Assembly (NCBI GenBank): GCA_963732765.1
Contig: CAVTAS010000008.1
Coordinates: 1-64,000 of the forward strand
Length of the DNA: 64,000 nt
Origin: JANYHF01 sp963732765
GTDB taxonomy: Bacteria > Pseudomonadota > Alphaproteobacteria > Rhizobiales > Hyphomicrobiaceae
Direction: 5' to 3'
The position numbers were made by a program, and so were the translations under genes. The notes below the pieces were generated by a model, which was not told where the DNA came from, did not search any database, and saw only the letters and a program-made list of their open reading frames with translations. Within the stretch, counting starts at the first letter, position 1. Each line of letters begins with the position of its first letter. Below, piece after piece: positions 1-8,318 of the stretch.

Positions 1-19
1 CGTCATGTCGGCTAGTCCT

Positions 20-1093
20 CTATTCTGCAGCCACGGGCGTGGCACGCTTTGGCAGCACGCGCGGCAGGCTATAGGTCGGTTCAGTGCGTTGGCGCAACAG
101 GGCGGGGATGATCTCGGCGTAGGCGGCCAGCACGCTTGGCGAGGGCGGCGGCAGGTCGGCCTTGATCGCTTCGTGCAGCCTGGGCAGCGCGTGATAGGGC
201 ACCATCGGGAACATATGGTGTTCGACATGGTAGTTCATGTTCCAATAAATGAAGCGCTGCATCGGGTTCATATAGACCGTGCGCGTGTTCAGCCGATGGT
301 CGAGCACGTCCTCCGCCAAGCCGCCGTGCTGCGTGAGGCCGGTCATGACATGCACCCAGGCGCCATACATGGTGGGGAGCGGGCCGACTAACAGCACCGG
401 CAGCCAGGAGCCCAGGTACAGCGCAAGCGCGATCACGGCGAGATGGATGGCGAGCCAGACGCGCGCGGTGAGGAAGATCTTCGGCAGTTCCATCGCCGGG
501 ATGAAGGTCACCTCTTCGGGATCGAGCCGGCCCGAGACATGGAGCAGCAGTTTCTTGATCGCGGCCCAGGTCTGGGGGATGGCGAAGAAGGCGCCGATGA
601 TCTTCAGGATCACGGTCGGGCGCATGATGGCGATCTCGGGGTCGCGGCCGACGATGACGGTATCGGTGTGGTGGCGGGAATGGCTCCAGCGCCAGACTAC
701 CGGCTCGCGCATGATCATGAAGCAGGCGAGATTGTAGACCGCGTCGTTCATCCACTGGGTACGGAAGGCGGTGCCGTGGCCGCATTCGTGCCAGCGGGAA
801 TCGGTCGAAGAGCCGTACATGACGCCATAGGCCAGGAACACCGGGACGGACCACCAGGATGGGTAGAGATAAATGGCGAGACCGCCGAGCACGATGAAGC
901 TCAGCACCCAGATGATTGTGTCGCGGATGGCGGGGCCGTCGCTGCGTTTCACCAGCTCCTTGAGCGTGGCGCGCGGCACATCGCACTTGTACCACTCGGC
1001 CGAGGCGAGCCCCAACTCGAGCGCGTGGGCGGCGTTGCGGCCGGTGAGGCTGTAGTCGCGCTGGGCGGGGGCGGCGTCTCGGAGGGCGCTCAT
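20..1093 (-). CDS. Fatty acid desaturase (membrane di-iron)
   Basis: A 357-aa integral membrane desaturase that should introduce a double bond into acyl chains using an oxo-bridged di-iron centre. The three histidine boxes are visible: HECGH at residues 102-106, HSRHH at 138-142 and HVEHH at 289-293. Hydrophobic segments lie around residues 60-95 and 213-240. Length and box spacing match the FA_desaturase family. Substrate position cannot be read from sequence. It is divergent from the LacI-type regulator, with about 220 bp between the two starts, and looks monocistronic within the window. Confidence 0.9.
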   Translation of the reverse strand: MSALRDAAPAQRDYSLTGRNAAHALELGLASAEWYKCDVPRATLKELVKRSDGPAIRDTIIWVLSFIVLGGLAIYLYPSWWSVPVFLAYGVMYGSSTDSRWHECGHGTAFRTQWMNDAVYNLACFMIMREPVVWRWSHSRHHTDTVIVGRDPEIAIMRPTVILKIIGAFFAIPQTWAAIKKLLLHVSGRLDPEEVTFIPAMELPKIFLTARVWLAIHLAVIALALYLGSWLPVLLVGPLPTMYGAWVHVMTGLTQHGGLAEDVLDHRLNTRTVYMNPMQRFIYWNMNYHVEHHMFPMVPYHALPRLHEAIKADLPPPSPSVLAAYAEIIPALLRQRTEPTYSLPRVLPKRATPVAAE

Positions 1094-1313
1094 GGTGTCT
1101 GTCTCTGACTATCTGTCTTGGGCCGGTTCGCGCGATCGGCGAATAACGCATGAAACTAGTGATTGGACCAGCCGGCGACAACGGTGCAATGACGGAACCT
1201 ATCAAATTGCATCATGCAACGTCATTTGGTAGTGTGATTCACTCGAATTCGCCGAAGGTCCCTTCGGAGTCCTGGCGATTCGTCGATTTTCTCACAAGAT
1301 TCTGCGGATTTTC

Positions 1314-2339
1314 GTGGCCAAAAGACCGACCATCGCCGACATCGCACGCGAAGCCGGCGTCAGCATCGCCACCGTGGACCGGGTGCTCAACCGCCGCTTG
1401 CCGGTCAAGGAAGCGACTGTTTTACGCGTCGTCTCCAGCGCAGAGGCGATCGGGTTTCACGCCGCAGGATTGCTCAAGCAACGCATCGCCGAGGCGGTGC
1501 CGCGCACCTTCGGCTTCATTCTGCAAAAGCGCGACGACGAGTTCTATCAGGCGTTGGCGCGCGAGTTGGCCGGAGCCACCAAGGCGGCCCGTTCGATCCG
1601 TGGCAAGCCGATTGTCGAGTTCATCGACGATTTGGCGCCGGCAACAATTGCCGAGCGATTGCAGGAGGTTGGCAAGCGCGCCGATGCCTTGGCGGTGGTC
1701 GCGGTTGATCATCCGCATGTGACTGCGGCGATCGACCGGCTGGCCGCCCAGGGCGTTCCGACCTTCACGCTGCTGACCGACGTGACGGCTCCGGCGCGGG
1801 CGGGCTATATCGGCCTCGACAATCGCAAGTGCGGGCGTACGGCAGCCTGGACCATCTCGCGGCTGGCGCGCGCTCCCGGCAAAGTGGCGGTATTGGTGGG
1901 CACACACCGCTATCTCGGCCAGGAAACCGCCGAGATCAGTTTCCGCAGCTACTTTCGCGAGCACGCTCCGGGGTTTCACCTGCTGGAGACCGTTGTCGAT
2001 CAGGAAGAAGACCGGCTGGCCTACGAGTCGATCCGTTCCCTGCTGATCGAGCATCCGGACCTTGCCGGCATCTATCTGGCGGGCGGCGGCATGAAGGGTA
2101 TGATTGCGGCGCTGCGCGAGCATAAGGGCGAACACGTCATAGCGGTCTGCAACGAGCTGTTGCCGGATATGCGGGCGGCGCTGATCGACGGCGTGATCGA
2201 TCTGGTGCTGGGCACGCCGCTGGCTCTGTTGGCCGCGCGCACCGTGGAGGCCATGACCGATGCAGCGAACGGCAAACTGGCCGAAGGCATGCGGCAAGTG
2301 CAGTTGCAGCCGGAGCTGTTTATTTCGGAGAACTTGTGA
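1314..2339 (+). CDS. LacI-family transcriptional regulator
   Basis: A 341-aa repressor-type regulator starting at GTG. Residues 5-25 form the LacI helix-turn-helix (TIADIAREAGVSIATVDRVL), followed by a type-1 periplasmic-binding-like effector domain to the C-terminus. It lies upstream and in the same direction as the sugar ABC genes at 3.2-6.2 kb, so control of that importer is a natural inference. The palindrome at 2467-2481 and the inverted repeat at 2976-3000 are candidate operators in the gap between them. The effector sugar is unknown. Confidence 0.9.
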   Translation: MAKRPTIADIAREAGVSIATVDRVLNRRLPVKEATVLRVVSSAEAIGFHAAGLLKQRIAEAVPRTFGFILQKRDDEFYQALARELAGATKAARSIRGKPIVEFIDDLAPATIAERLQEVGKRADALAVVAVDHPHVTAAIDRLAAQGVPTFTLLTDVTAPARAGYIGLDNRKCGRTAAWTISRLARAPGKVAVLVGTHRYLGQETAEISFRSYFREHAPGFHLLETVVDQEEDRLAYESIRSLLIEHPDLAGIYLAGGGMKGMIAALREHKGEHVIAVCNELLPDMRAALIDGVIDLVLGTPLALLAARTVEAMTDAANGKLAEGMRQVQLQPELFISENL

Positions 2340-2466
2340 GGCACGGGGATATGATGTTCAGCGCCAGCCCGTGAGCTTGTGCCAACATCCGGATGCTGGA
2401 GCAGGCCGAAACCGGACATCGCGTCCCGACCACTCTTCTCGATATTAACCAATATATATTTGTCTA

Positions 2467-2481
2467 TTGTACTTTGTACAA
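2467..2481. promoter_or_regulatory. Candidate operator palindrome TTGTAC-TTT-GTACAA
   Basis: Perfect 6-bp arms around a 3-bp centre inside an AT-rich, promoter-like tract, about 130 bp after the LacI-type gene. The symmetry suits a dimeric regulator. No protein can be assigned to it from sequence alone. Confidence 0.35.
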
Positions 2482-2975
2482 GTATTGTGTAGTATTCGCT
2501 TATCGCCTGCCGCAACGGGACGTCGTCGCGACCGTCGCACACGTGGCAGGGGACGGCGGTGGCCGGGAGGCTCGGGGCCGTGCACTTTAGATCGTGCGCG
2601 GACGGACCCAGGAGACCCGGAAGGCCGGCGGGTGCGCCCCCTGTCGTAGACCCTGGCAACAGGCGAACTCGGCAGGTGCGAAGGCCGCTGCACGGGTGGG
2701 AGCAAAGGGCGATGAGCCCGAAGGGACCCAGCCGGAAGTGTGCGCCCGGCCCAAATCTCCGCAGTGTGGGCGCCGGAAGGCTGCACCATTTTTCACCACT
2801 ACCGCGGCCTTCCGGCGCCCGCGCTCCCGTACCCTCGACGGCCCTGCCGCGCGGGGCCGTTCGGCATGGTGCAAGCAACAATGAAAGATTTTGATATGTT
2901 TTTCGCTGTTCCCGCCGCTTGCATTGACCTGGAGGCCGGCGGCGGAATATCTTGCACGAAATATCCGAATGGCGG

Positions 2976-3000
2976 TGCAACTGTTCCAAAAAACAGTGCA
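2976..3000. promoter_or_regulatory. Inverted repeat upstream of the sugar-binding protein gene
   Basis: TGCAACTGTT and AAACAGTGCA face each other across 5 bases, with a one-base offset in the pairing. It lies about 210 bp before the binding-protein start, where a LacI-type operator would be expected. It could equally be a transcript hairpin. Confidence 0.3.
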
Positions 3001-3209
3001 GTGACCGGCGGCGGTCATTCAGACCGAAAAGAAACCACAGGGAGGACTCTGGTCCGGCAATCGGCCCGGCAGCGATGTAAATTCCGCCGCTTTGCTGCGC
3101 CACGCTTGGACTGGGCGTTATCCCACACCAAAACACAACCGGTTCCCCCCAAAAATCGGGGAAAATTCCCTTGGGCAGCTGCTTGAGGGGTCTCACCAAG
3201 GAGGACTCT

Positions 3210-4145
3210 ATGAAGAAGCTTTTGCTCGCCGCCGCTTGCGTCATGGCGCTTGCTGCTCCCGCCCATGCCGCCAAGATCGGCGTCTCGATGGCGCTGTTCG
3301 ACGACAACTTCCTGACCGTTCTGCGCAACGGCATCGATGCCCAGGGCAAGGCCGGCGGACACACCGTGCAGATCGAAGACGCTCAGAACGACGTCGCCAA
3401 GCAGCTCGACCAGATCAAGAACTTCGTCGCGTCGGGCGTTGAAGCCATCATCGTCAACCCGGTCGACACCTCGGCCACCCAGGCCATGACCGACGCAGCC
3501 GGCAAGACCCCGCTGGTCTACGTCAACCGCCAGCCGATCAACGTCGACACGCTGCCCGCCACCCAGGCGTTCGTCGCCTCGAACGAAGTTGACTCGGGCA
3601 CGCTTGAGACCCGGGAAATCTGCCGCCTCCTGAAGGAAGCCGGCAAGGCCGAAGCCAACGTCTACGTCATGATGGGCGAGCTCTCCAATCAGGCCGCCGT
3701 GCAGCGCACCAAGGACATCCATGACGTGATGGCTGACGGCACCTGCGGTGTGAAGCTCAACATCATCGACGAGCAGACCGCCAACTGGTCGCGTGATCAG
3801 GCTCAGACCCTGATGACCAACTGGATCTCGGCCGGCAAGCCCTACGACGCCGTCATCGCCAACAACGACGAAATGGCCATCGGCGCCATCCAGGCGATGA
3901 AGGCTGCTGGCGTTGACATGAAGAAGATGATCATCGGCGGCGTTGACGCAACCCAGGACGCTCTGGCCGCCATGGCTGCCGGCGACCTCGACGCCACCGT
4001 GTTCCAGAACGCTGCTGGTCAGGGCGCTGGCGCTCTCGACGCCGCCGCCAAGCTGATCAAGGGCGAGAAGGTTGAGCGCAAGGTCTACGTGCCGTTCGAG
4101 CTCGTGACCCCGGCTAACCTGGCCAATTACCAGAAGAAGAACTAA
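3210..4145 (+). CDS. Sugar ABC transporter periplasmic binding protein (RbsB/FrcB-like)
   Basis: A 311-aa pentose/hexose-type periplasmic binding protein. The start at 3210 follows AAGGAGGA at 3198-3205 and opens a clear signal peptide (MKKLLLAAACVMALAAPAHA, cleavage after AHA). The mature protein begins AKIGVSMALFDDNF, typical of the type-1 binding fold, and contains the usual hinge segments such as IVNPVDTSA and NNDEMAIGAIQAMK. It is followed by a strong terminator (4171-4204) and then by permease and ATPase genes. The order resembles fructose frcBCA of rhizobia; ribose or inositol cannot be excluded. Confidence 0.9.
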   Translation: MKKLLLAAACVMALAAPAHAAKIGVSMALFDDNFLTVLRNGIDAQGKAGGHTVQIEDAQNDVAKQLDQIKNFVASGVEAIIVNPVDTSATQAMTDAAGKTPLVYVNRQPINVDTLPATQAFVASNEVDSGTLETREICRLLKEAGKAEANVYVMMGELSNQAAVQRTKDIHDVMADGTCGVKLNIIDEQTANWSRDQAQTLMTNWISAGKPYDAVIANNDEMAIGAIQAMKAAGVDMKKMIIGGVDATQDALAAMAAGDLDATVFQNAAGQGAGALDAAAKLIKGEKVERKVYVPFELVTPANLANYQKKN

Positions 4146-4170
4146 GGTCTGCCCAACGGCTGACTTTGGG

Positions 4171-4204
4171 GCGAGCGGCACTCTTCTCGTGCCGCTCGCT
4201 TTTT
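4171..4204 (+). terminator. Intrinsic terminator between binding protein and permease genes
   Basis: A perfect 11-bp stem, GCGAGCGGCAC (4171-4181) with GTGCCGCTCGC (4189-4199), a 7-base loop and then five T. Placed 25 bp after the binding-protein stop, it should lower transcription of the downstream membrane components relative to the abundant binding protein. Confidence 0.85.
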
Positions 4205-4317
4205 GGTTGGCGCTTACCGGCACTCTTGCGGGCCGCAAGGCTCGGAACTTGCTTCACATTCCGCCGGGTTGGACTTACGATACCCTTTGACCAAAGAGTT
4301 GCGTTAGGAGGCGGTTG

Positions 4318-5436
4318 GTGGCGCAGGCGGCGGAAGTGGGCGTCGGAGGAGTACCCTTCGATCAGTCCAGGCGGGCTTGGCCCAACGAACTCAATGTTTT
4401 CACCGCCCTGGTTGTGATCATCGGCGTCTTCGAGCTGCTGAACCGCATGAACGGCAGCAGCTTCCTGTTCGATGTGAGGCCGAACGCGACGGGACTGTTC
4501 AACCAGCTGCGCATCGACATCATGCTGCTGCAGGTCGCCGTGGTCGGCATCATTGCCATCGGCGTGACGCAGGTGATCATCACCGGCGGCATCGACCTGT
4601 CTTCGGGCTCCATCGTCGGCGCCACGGCGATGATCGCGATGAGTTTCGCCCAGACCGCCTTGGTCAACGGCAACCCCAACCCCAAAGCCATTTTTGGCCC
4701 CTGGGCCATGGACCTGCCGTGGCTCGCGCCGGTGCTGGTCGGCTTGGTCTGCGGACTGTTCGCAGGTTTGATCAATGGCTTGTTGATCGCCTACACAAAG
4801 ATTCCTCCGTTCATCGCCACGCTCGGCATGATGGTGTCGGCGCGCGGTGTGTCGCGCTGGTGGTCGAACGGCAACCCCGTTTCATTCCCGACCGTCGACT
4901 ACGGGCAGTTGGCCAATGGCGACGTGCTCGGCACCCTGACGTTCGGTTTGCTGCACTGGAAGGGTCAGAACCCGGCGATCGTGTTCATCGTGCTCGCCGT
5001 GCTGTTCCACCTGATCATGAAGAACACCCTCTACGGCAAGCGCTGCTACGCCATCGGTTCCAACGAGGACGCCGCGCGCATGTCGGGCATCGACGTGGCC
5101 GGCCACAAGGTGCTGGTCTACGCCATCGCCGGGATGCTCGCCTCGATCGCAGCAATCATGCTGACCTCCAAGAACCTCACCGCCCAGGCCGGCATGGGCA
5201 TGATGTACGAACTGGACGCCATCGCCATGGCGGTGATCGGCGGCATCTCGCTGGCGGGTGGTCGCGGTTCCATCATCGGCACGGTACTGGGCGCGGCGAT
5301 ATTCAGCGTCATCATCTCCGGCTTCACCTCCATCCGGCTCGACGCCTACTACCAGGACATGGTCAAGGGCGCGATCATCATTGGGGCCGTGGTGCTCGAT
5401 CAGTGGCGGCAACGCCGCGCGGCCCTAGGCAAGTGA
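4318..5436 (+). CDS. Sugar ABC transporter permease (RbsC/FrcC-like)
   Basis: A 372-aa inner-membrane permease of the BPD_transp_2 class with about eight to ten hydrophobic segments. Family motifs include GVTQVIITGGIDLSSGSIVG near residue 85, INGLLIAYTKIPPFIATLG, and the loop YAIGSNEDAARMSGIDV followed by IGGISLAGGRGSIIGT. The start is taken as GTG 4318 because AGGAGG lies at 4306-4311, six bases upstream; TTG at 4315 is the alternative. It forms the pore partner of the binding protein before it and the ATPase that starts 14 bp after its stop. Confidence 0.88.
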   Translation: MAQAAEVGVGGVPFDQSRRAWPNELNVFTALVVIIGVFELLNRMNGSSFLFDVRPNATGLFNQLRIDIMLLQVAVVGIIAIGVTQVIITGGIDLSSGSIVGATAMIAMSFAQTALVNGNPNPKAIFGPWAMDLPWLAPVLVGLVCGLFAGLINGLLIAYTKIPPFIATLGMMVSARGVSRWWSNGNPVSFPTVDYGQLANGDVLGTLTFGLLHWKGQNPAIVFIVLAVLFHLIMKNTLYGKRCYAIGSNEDAARMSGIDVAGHKVLVYAIAGMLASIAAIMLTSKNLTAQAGMGMMYELDAIAMAVIGGISLAGGRGSIIGTVLGAAIFSVIISGFTSIRLDAYYQDMVKGAIIIGAVVLDQWRQRRAALGK

Positions 5437-5450
5437 CCGGAGAAAACCTC

Positions 5451-6239
5451 ATGTCCGTTACCGACTCCGAGATCGTCCTGAAGACCGAGGGCCTGACCAA
5501 GCTCTATGGCGGCGTGCAAGCGCTGATCGACGCCAATTTCGAGCTGCGCCAGGGCGAGCATGTCGCCATCATGGGGGACAACGGCGCGGGCAAGTCCACC
5601 TTCGTACGCCAGCTCACGGCGGTGGAAACGCCGACGTCGGGCCGCATCATTTTCCAAGGCAAGGAAGTGAAATTCAAAGGCCCGCTCGACGCCCGCGAGG
5701 CCGGTATCGAGACGGTGTTCCAGAACCTGGCGCTGGCCGACGATCTGGACGTGCCGTCAAACCTGTTCCTGGGCCGGGAAAAGATCCGCTTCCATTTGGG
5801 GCCATTTTCGATCCTCGACTTCAAGAGCATGCGCGAAGCGACGGAAGCGGCCCTGAAGCGCACGGCGGTAAAAATCCCCAACCTGTCCAACCCGATCCGC
5901 CGCATGTCCGGCGGCCAGCGGCAGTGCGTCGCCATCGCCCGCACGGCGACCTTCGCATCGAAGCTGATCATCATGGACGAGCCGACGGCCGCCTTGGGCG
6001 TGGCCGAGACGGCGCAGGTGGAAAACATCATCCGCACGCTGAAACAAAACGGCGAGCCGCTGATCCTGATCTCGCACAACATGCGCCAGGTGTTCGATCT
6101 GGCCGACCGCATCGTGGTGTTCCGCCGCGGCCGGCTGGTGGCGAACCTGGCCAAGAAGAACACCAGCGGCGAGGAAGTTGTGGCCTACATCACCGGCGCC
6201 AAGCAGGCGCAAGAGCAGGCGCTGGCCCAAGTGGCGTGA
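5451..6239 (+). CDS. Sugar ABC transporter ATP-binding protein, single-domain (FrcA-like)
   Basis: A 262-aa cytoplasmic ATPase. Walker A GDNGAGKS is at residues 42-49, signature MSGGQ at 152-156 and Walker B IIMDEPTAALG at about 173-183, followed by the switch histidine in LISHNM. Carbohydrate importers of this permease class usually have a fused double ATPase of about 500 aa; the single domain here matches FrcA of rhizobial fructose importers. The same frame is open far upstream, but ATG 5451, 15 bp after the permease stop, is the start expected from homology. Confidence 0.9.
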   Translation: MSVTDSEIVLKTEGLTKLYGGVQALIDANFELRQGEHVAIMGDNGAGKSTFVRQLTAVETPTSGRIIFQGKEVKFKGPLDAREAGIETVFQNLALADDLDVPSNLFLGREKIRFHLGPFSILDFKSMREATEAALKRTAVKIPNLSNPIRRMSGGQRQCVAIARTATFASKLIIMDEPTAALGVAETAQVENIIRTLKQNGEPLILISHNMRQVFDLADRIVVFRRGRLVANLAKKNTSGEEVVAYITGAKQAQEQALAQVA

Positions 6240-6315
6240 GCGAATGACAGCCCGCCGCAACCCACTTGCCAAGGCGGAAGACCGCGCTAAAGTGCGCCAG
6301 TCCGGCTTAAGGACT

Positions 6316-6405
6316 GGATGGGTGGCCGAGTGGTTTATGGCTCTGGTCTTGAAAACCAGCGTGGGTGCAAGCCCACCGGGGGTTCGAATCCCTCCCCATC
6401 CGCCA
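6316..6405 (+). tRNA. tRNA-Ser(UGA)
   Basis: A 90-nt tRNA with a perfect 7-bp acceptor stem (GGATGGG 6316-6322 with CCCATCC 6395-6401), discriminator G and encoded CCA (6403-6405). The anticodon stem is 6343-6347 with 6355-6359, with a CTTGAAA loop giving anticodon TGA at 6350-6352. The long variable arm (GTGGGTGCAAGCCCAC) is diagnostic of a class II serine tRNA, and the T-arm GGTTCGAATCC is canonical. Confidence 0.97.
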
Positions 6406-6425
6406 ACAGATCATCTGCGGGACAC

Positions 6426-7253
6426 TTATTTCACCGCCCCGGCTGTTAGCCCTCTTATCAGCTGGCGTGAAAACACCACATAGAGCACCAGAACCGGGAT
6501 GATCGCCACCGACAGGGCGGCCAGTACCGCGTTCCAGTCGGTGACATACTCGCCGATGAACTGCTGGATACCGAGCGTGATGGTCTGCGCGCCATTGCTG
6601 GGCGTCAGCAACAGCGGGAACCACAGATCGTTCCAGACCGGGATCATCGTGAAGACGGCCACAGTCGCCATCGCCGGACGCAGCAGCGGCAGGATAACCC
6701 ATAGGAAGATCCGATATTCGCTGACGCCATCCACCCGCCCGGCTTCGCGCAGATCCTTGGGGATCTGGGCGATGAACTCGGAGAGGATGAAGACCGACAG
6801 CGGCAGGCTTTGCGCCGTGTACACCAGAATAAGCGCGGTCCAAGTATTGACCAGCCCCAGGCCGACGATCAACTTCAAGATGGCCACCGAACCCAACCGG
6901 ATCGGCACCATGATGCCGATGGAGAGATAGAGTTTGAGCAGAGTCGATCCCTTAAAGCCGTATTCGGTCAGCGCCCAGGCCGCCATGGCGCCGATGATCA
7001 GTACAAGAGCAATCGTTGCGACGGTGACCACCGTGCTGTTGAGGAAGTACAGCGCCACCTTGTCGTCCGCGAACACCTTGGCGTAACCGACCAGCGAAAA
7101 GTTGTCCGGCCCCGGCAAGGCCAAGGGCGAACCGAAAATGCCGCGCCGCGACTTGATCGAATTCATCAGGATCAGCACGATCGGGAACAGCGCCAACAGC
7201 GTATAGGCGCCGAGGATGGCGTGGACGGCAAATGGCGAAAGAGCTCGACGCAT
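6426..7253 (-). CDS. Carbohydrate ABC transporter permease, MalG-type
   Basis: A 275-aa inner-membrane permease with six hydrophobic helices and the cytoplasmic EAA loop (EAGRVDGVSEYRIFLWVILP, around residue 185) that docks on an ATPase. Its start overlaps the stop of the partner MalF-type permease as TGATG (7255-7251), so translation is probably coupled. With the upstream permease and binding protein it forms a CUT1-type importer. The divergent kinase, deaminase and NagA genes suggest N-acetylglucosamine or chitobiose as substrate. Confidence 0.9.
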   Translation of the reverse strand: MRRALSPFAVHAILGAYTLLALFPIVLILMNSIKSRRGIFGSPLALPGPDNFSLVGYAKVFADDKVALYFLNSTVVTVATIALVLIIGAMAAWALTEYGFKGSTLLKLYLSIGIMVPIRLGSVAILKLIVGLGLVNTWTALILVYTAQSLPLSVFILSEFIAQIPKDLREAGRVDGVSEYRIFLWVILPLLRPAMATVAVFTMIPVWNDLWFPLLLTPSNGAQTITLGIQQFIGEYVTDWNAVLAALSVAIIPVLVLYVVFSRQLIRGLTAGAVK

Positions 7254-8215
7254 CAGAACCGGTACCTCTGTAGTTTCCGCTGCACCAGCACCAGATAGAT
7301 CATCAGGCCAACGAGGATGATGAGGAACATCATGGTTGCCACCGCCGATCCCATGGTGCGGTCGCCGAGTTGGAGCTGATAGCCGAAGAAGGTGCGGTAG
7401 AAGAAGGTGCCCATGATGTCGGTCGCGAAGTTCGGTCCCGCGATCGCCCCCTGCACCACATAGATCAGGTCGAAGGCATTGAAATTATTCACGAAGGTGA
7501 GGACGGAGACGAGCCCGATGGTAGGGGCGATCAAAGGCAGCTTGACGAACAGGAAGGTCTGCCAAGCCTTCAGGCCATCGACGCGCGAGGCATCGATGAG
7601 TTCCTCGGGAATGGCGATCAGCGCGGTATAGATCAGGATCATCGGTATGCCGACGAACTGCCAGACCGAGATCAAGGAGACCGTGATGAGCGCCGAAGAC
7701 TCAAGGCCCAGCCACGGTGCGAACCAGGACTGCAGCCCAAGCGCGCCGAGTGTACTGCGTGAGATGCCCCATAGGGGCGAGAGGATGAGTTGCCAGATGA
7801 ACCCGATGATCACCACCGACAGCATGGTCGGCATGAAGATCAAGGTGCGGTACACCGCCCGCCCTCTGAGCCGCGCCTGGCTGAGCAGGGCGGCCAACAG
7901 CAGCCCGATCGGGTTCTGCACCAGCATATGGATGGCGAAAAACACGCAATTGTTGCGGAACGCATTCCAGAATGGCTTCGACCAGGTTTCGTCGGTGAGC
8001 AGGGTGCGGAAATTGTCGAGGCCCGCGAACGTGGAGACGCCCTCCGGGCTCACCCGGTAGAGAGCATAGACGATGGTGGCGATCAGGGGGTAGACGGAGA
8101 AGACGGTATAGATGATCAGCGCCGGAGCGAGAAACACCGTTAGCAATAGGACGAAGTGCCAGCGCGGCATACCGGGCAGGCCGAAGTCGCGTTGCGCTGG
8201 CGTTTGGTCCGTCAT
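7253..8215 (-). CDS. Carbohydrate ABC transporter permease, MalF-type
   Basis: A 320-aa permease with about six helices and an EAA-type loop (ELIDASRVDGLKAWQTFLFVKLP). I chose ATG 8215 (MTDQTPAQRDFG) because the family usually begins with a short hydrophilic N-terminus before the first helix. A GTG at 8299, 20 bp after the binding-protein stop, would add 28 residues and is a real alternative, since neither start has a strong ribosome site. It pairs with the MalG-type subunit downstream. Confidence 0.87.
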   Translation of the reverse strand: MTDQTPAQRDFGLPGMPRWHFVLLLTVFLAPALIIYTVFSVYPLIATIVYALYRVSPEGVSTFAGLDNFRTLLTDETWSKPFWNAFRNNCVFFAIHMLVQNPIGLLLAALLSQARLRGRAVYRTLIFMPTMLSVVIIGFIWQLILSPLWGISRSTLGALGLQSWFAPWLGLESSALITVSLISVWQFVGIPMILIYTALIAIPEELIDASRVDGLKAWQTFLFVKLPLIAPTIGLVSVLTFVNNFNAFDLIYVVQGAIAGPNFATDIMGTFFYRTFFGYQLQLGDRTMGSAVATMMFLIILVGLMIYLVLVQRKLQRYRF

Positions 8216-8318
8216 GGGAAGGGCCGCCGGGGACGCGCCGTTTCTGAATGTGCCAATTGCGCGTCCCCTGAACAGACAGGGCGCAGCGGACGTGTTCACG
8301 CTGCACCCAAATTACCTG

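Larger units (their letters stand above)
2340..3209. other. 870-bp intergenic region with promoter-like AT tract and GC-rich foldable segment
   Basis: No convincing gene on either strand; the open frames here have Arg/Pro-rich translations typical of GC-rich non-coding DNA. Positions 2440-2510 are unusually AT-rich and include the palindrome at 2467-2481. Positions 2580-2830 are GC-rich with many short complementary stretches and could encode a structured RNA or long leader. An inverted repeat lies at 2976-3000. The last 80 bases are the leader of the binding-protein gene, with a C6/A5 tract near 3147 and a strong ribosome site at 3198-3205. Confidence 0.5.

Noticed and set aside
2590..2830. 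Group II intron or RNase P RNA between the LacI-type gene and the importer
   Set aside because: A GTGCGCCC-like start is present, but no domain V-type hairpin, reverse transcriptase or RNase P signature sequence could be found.
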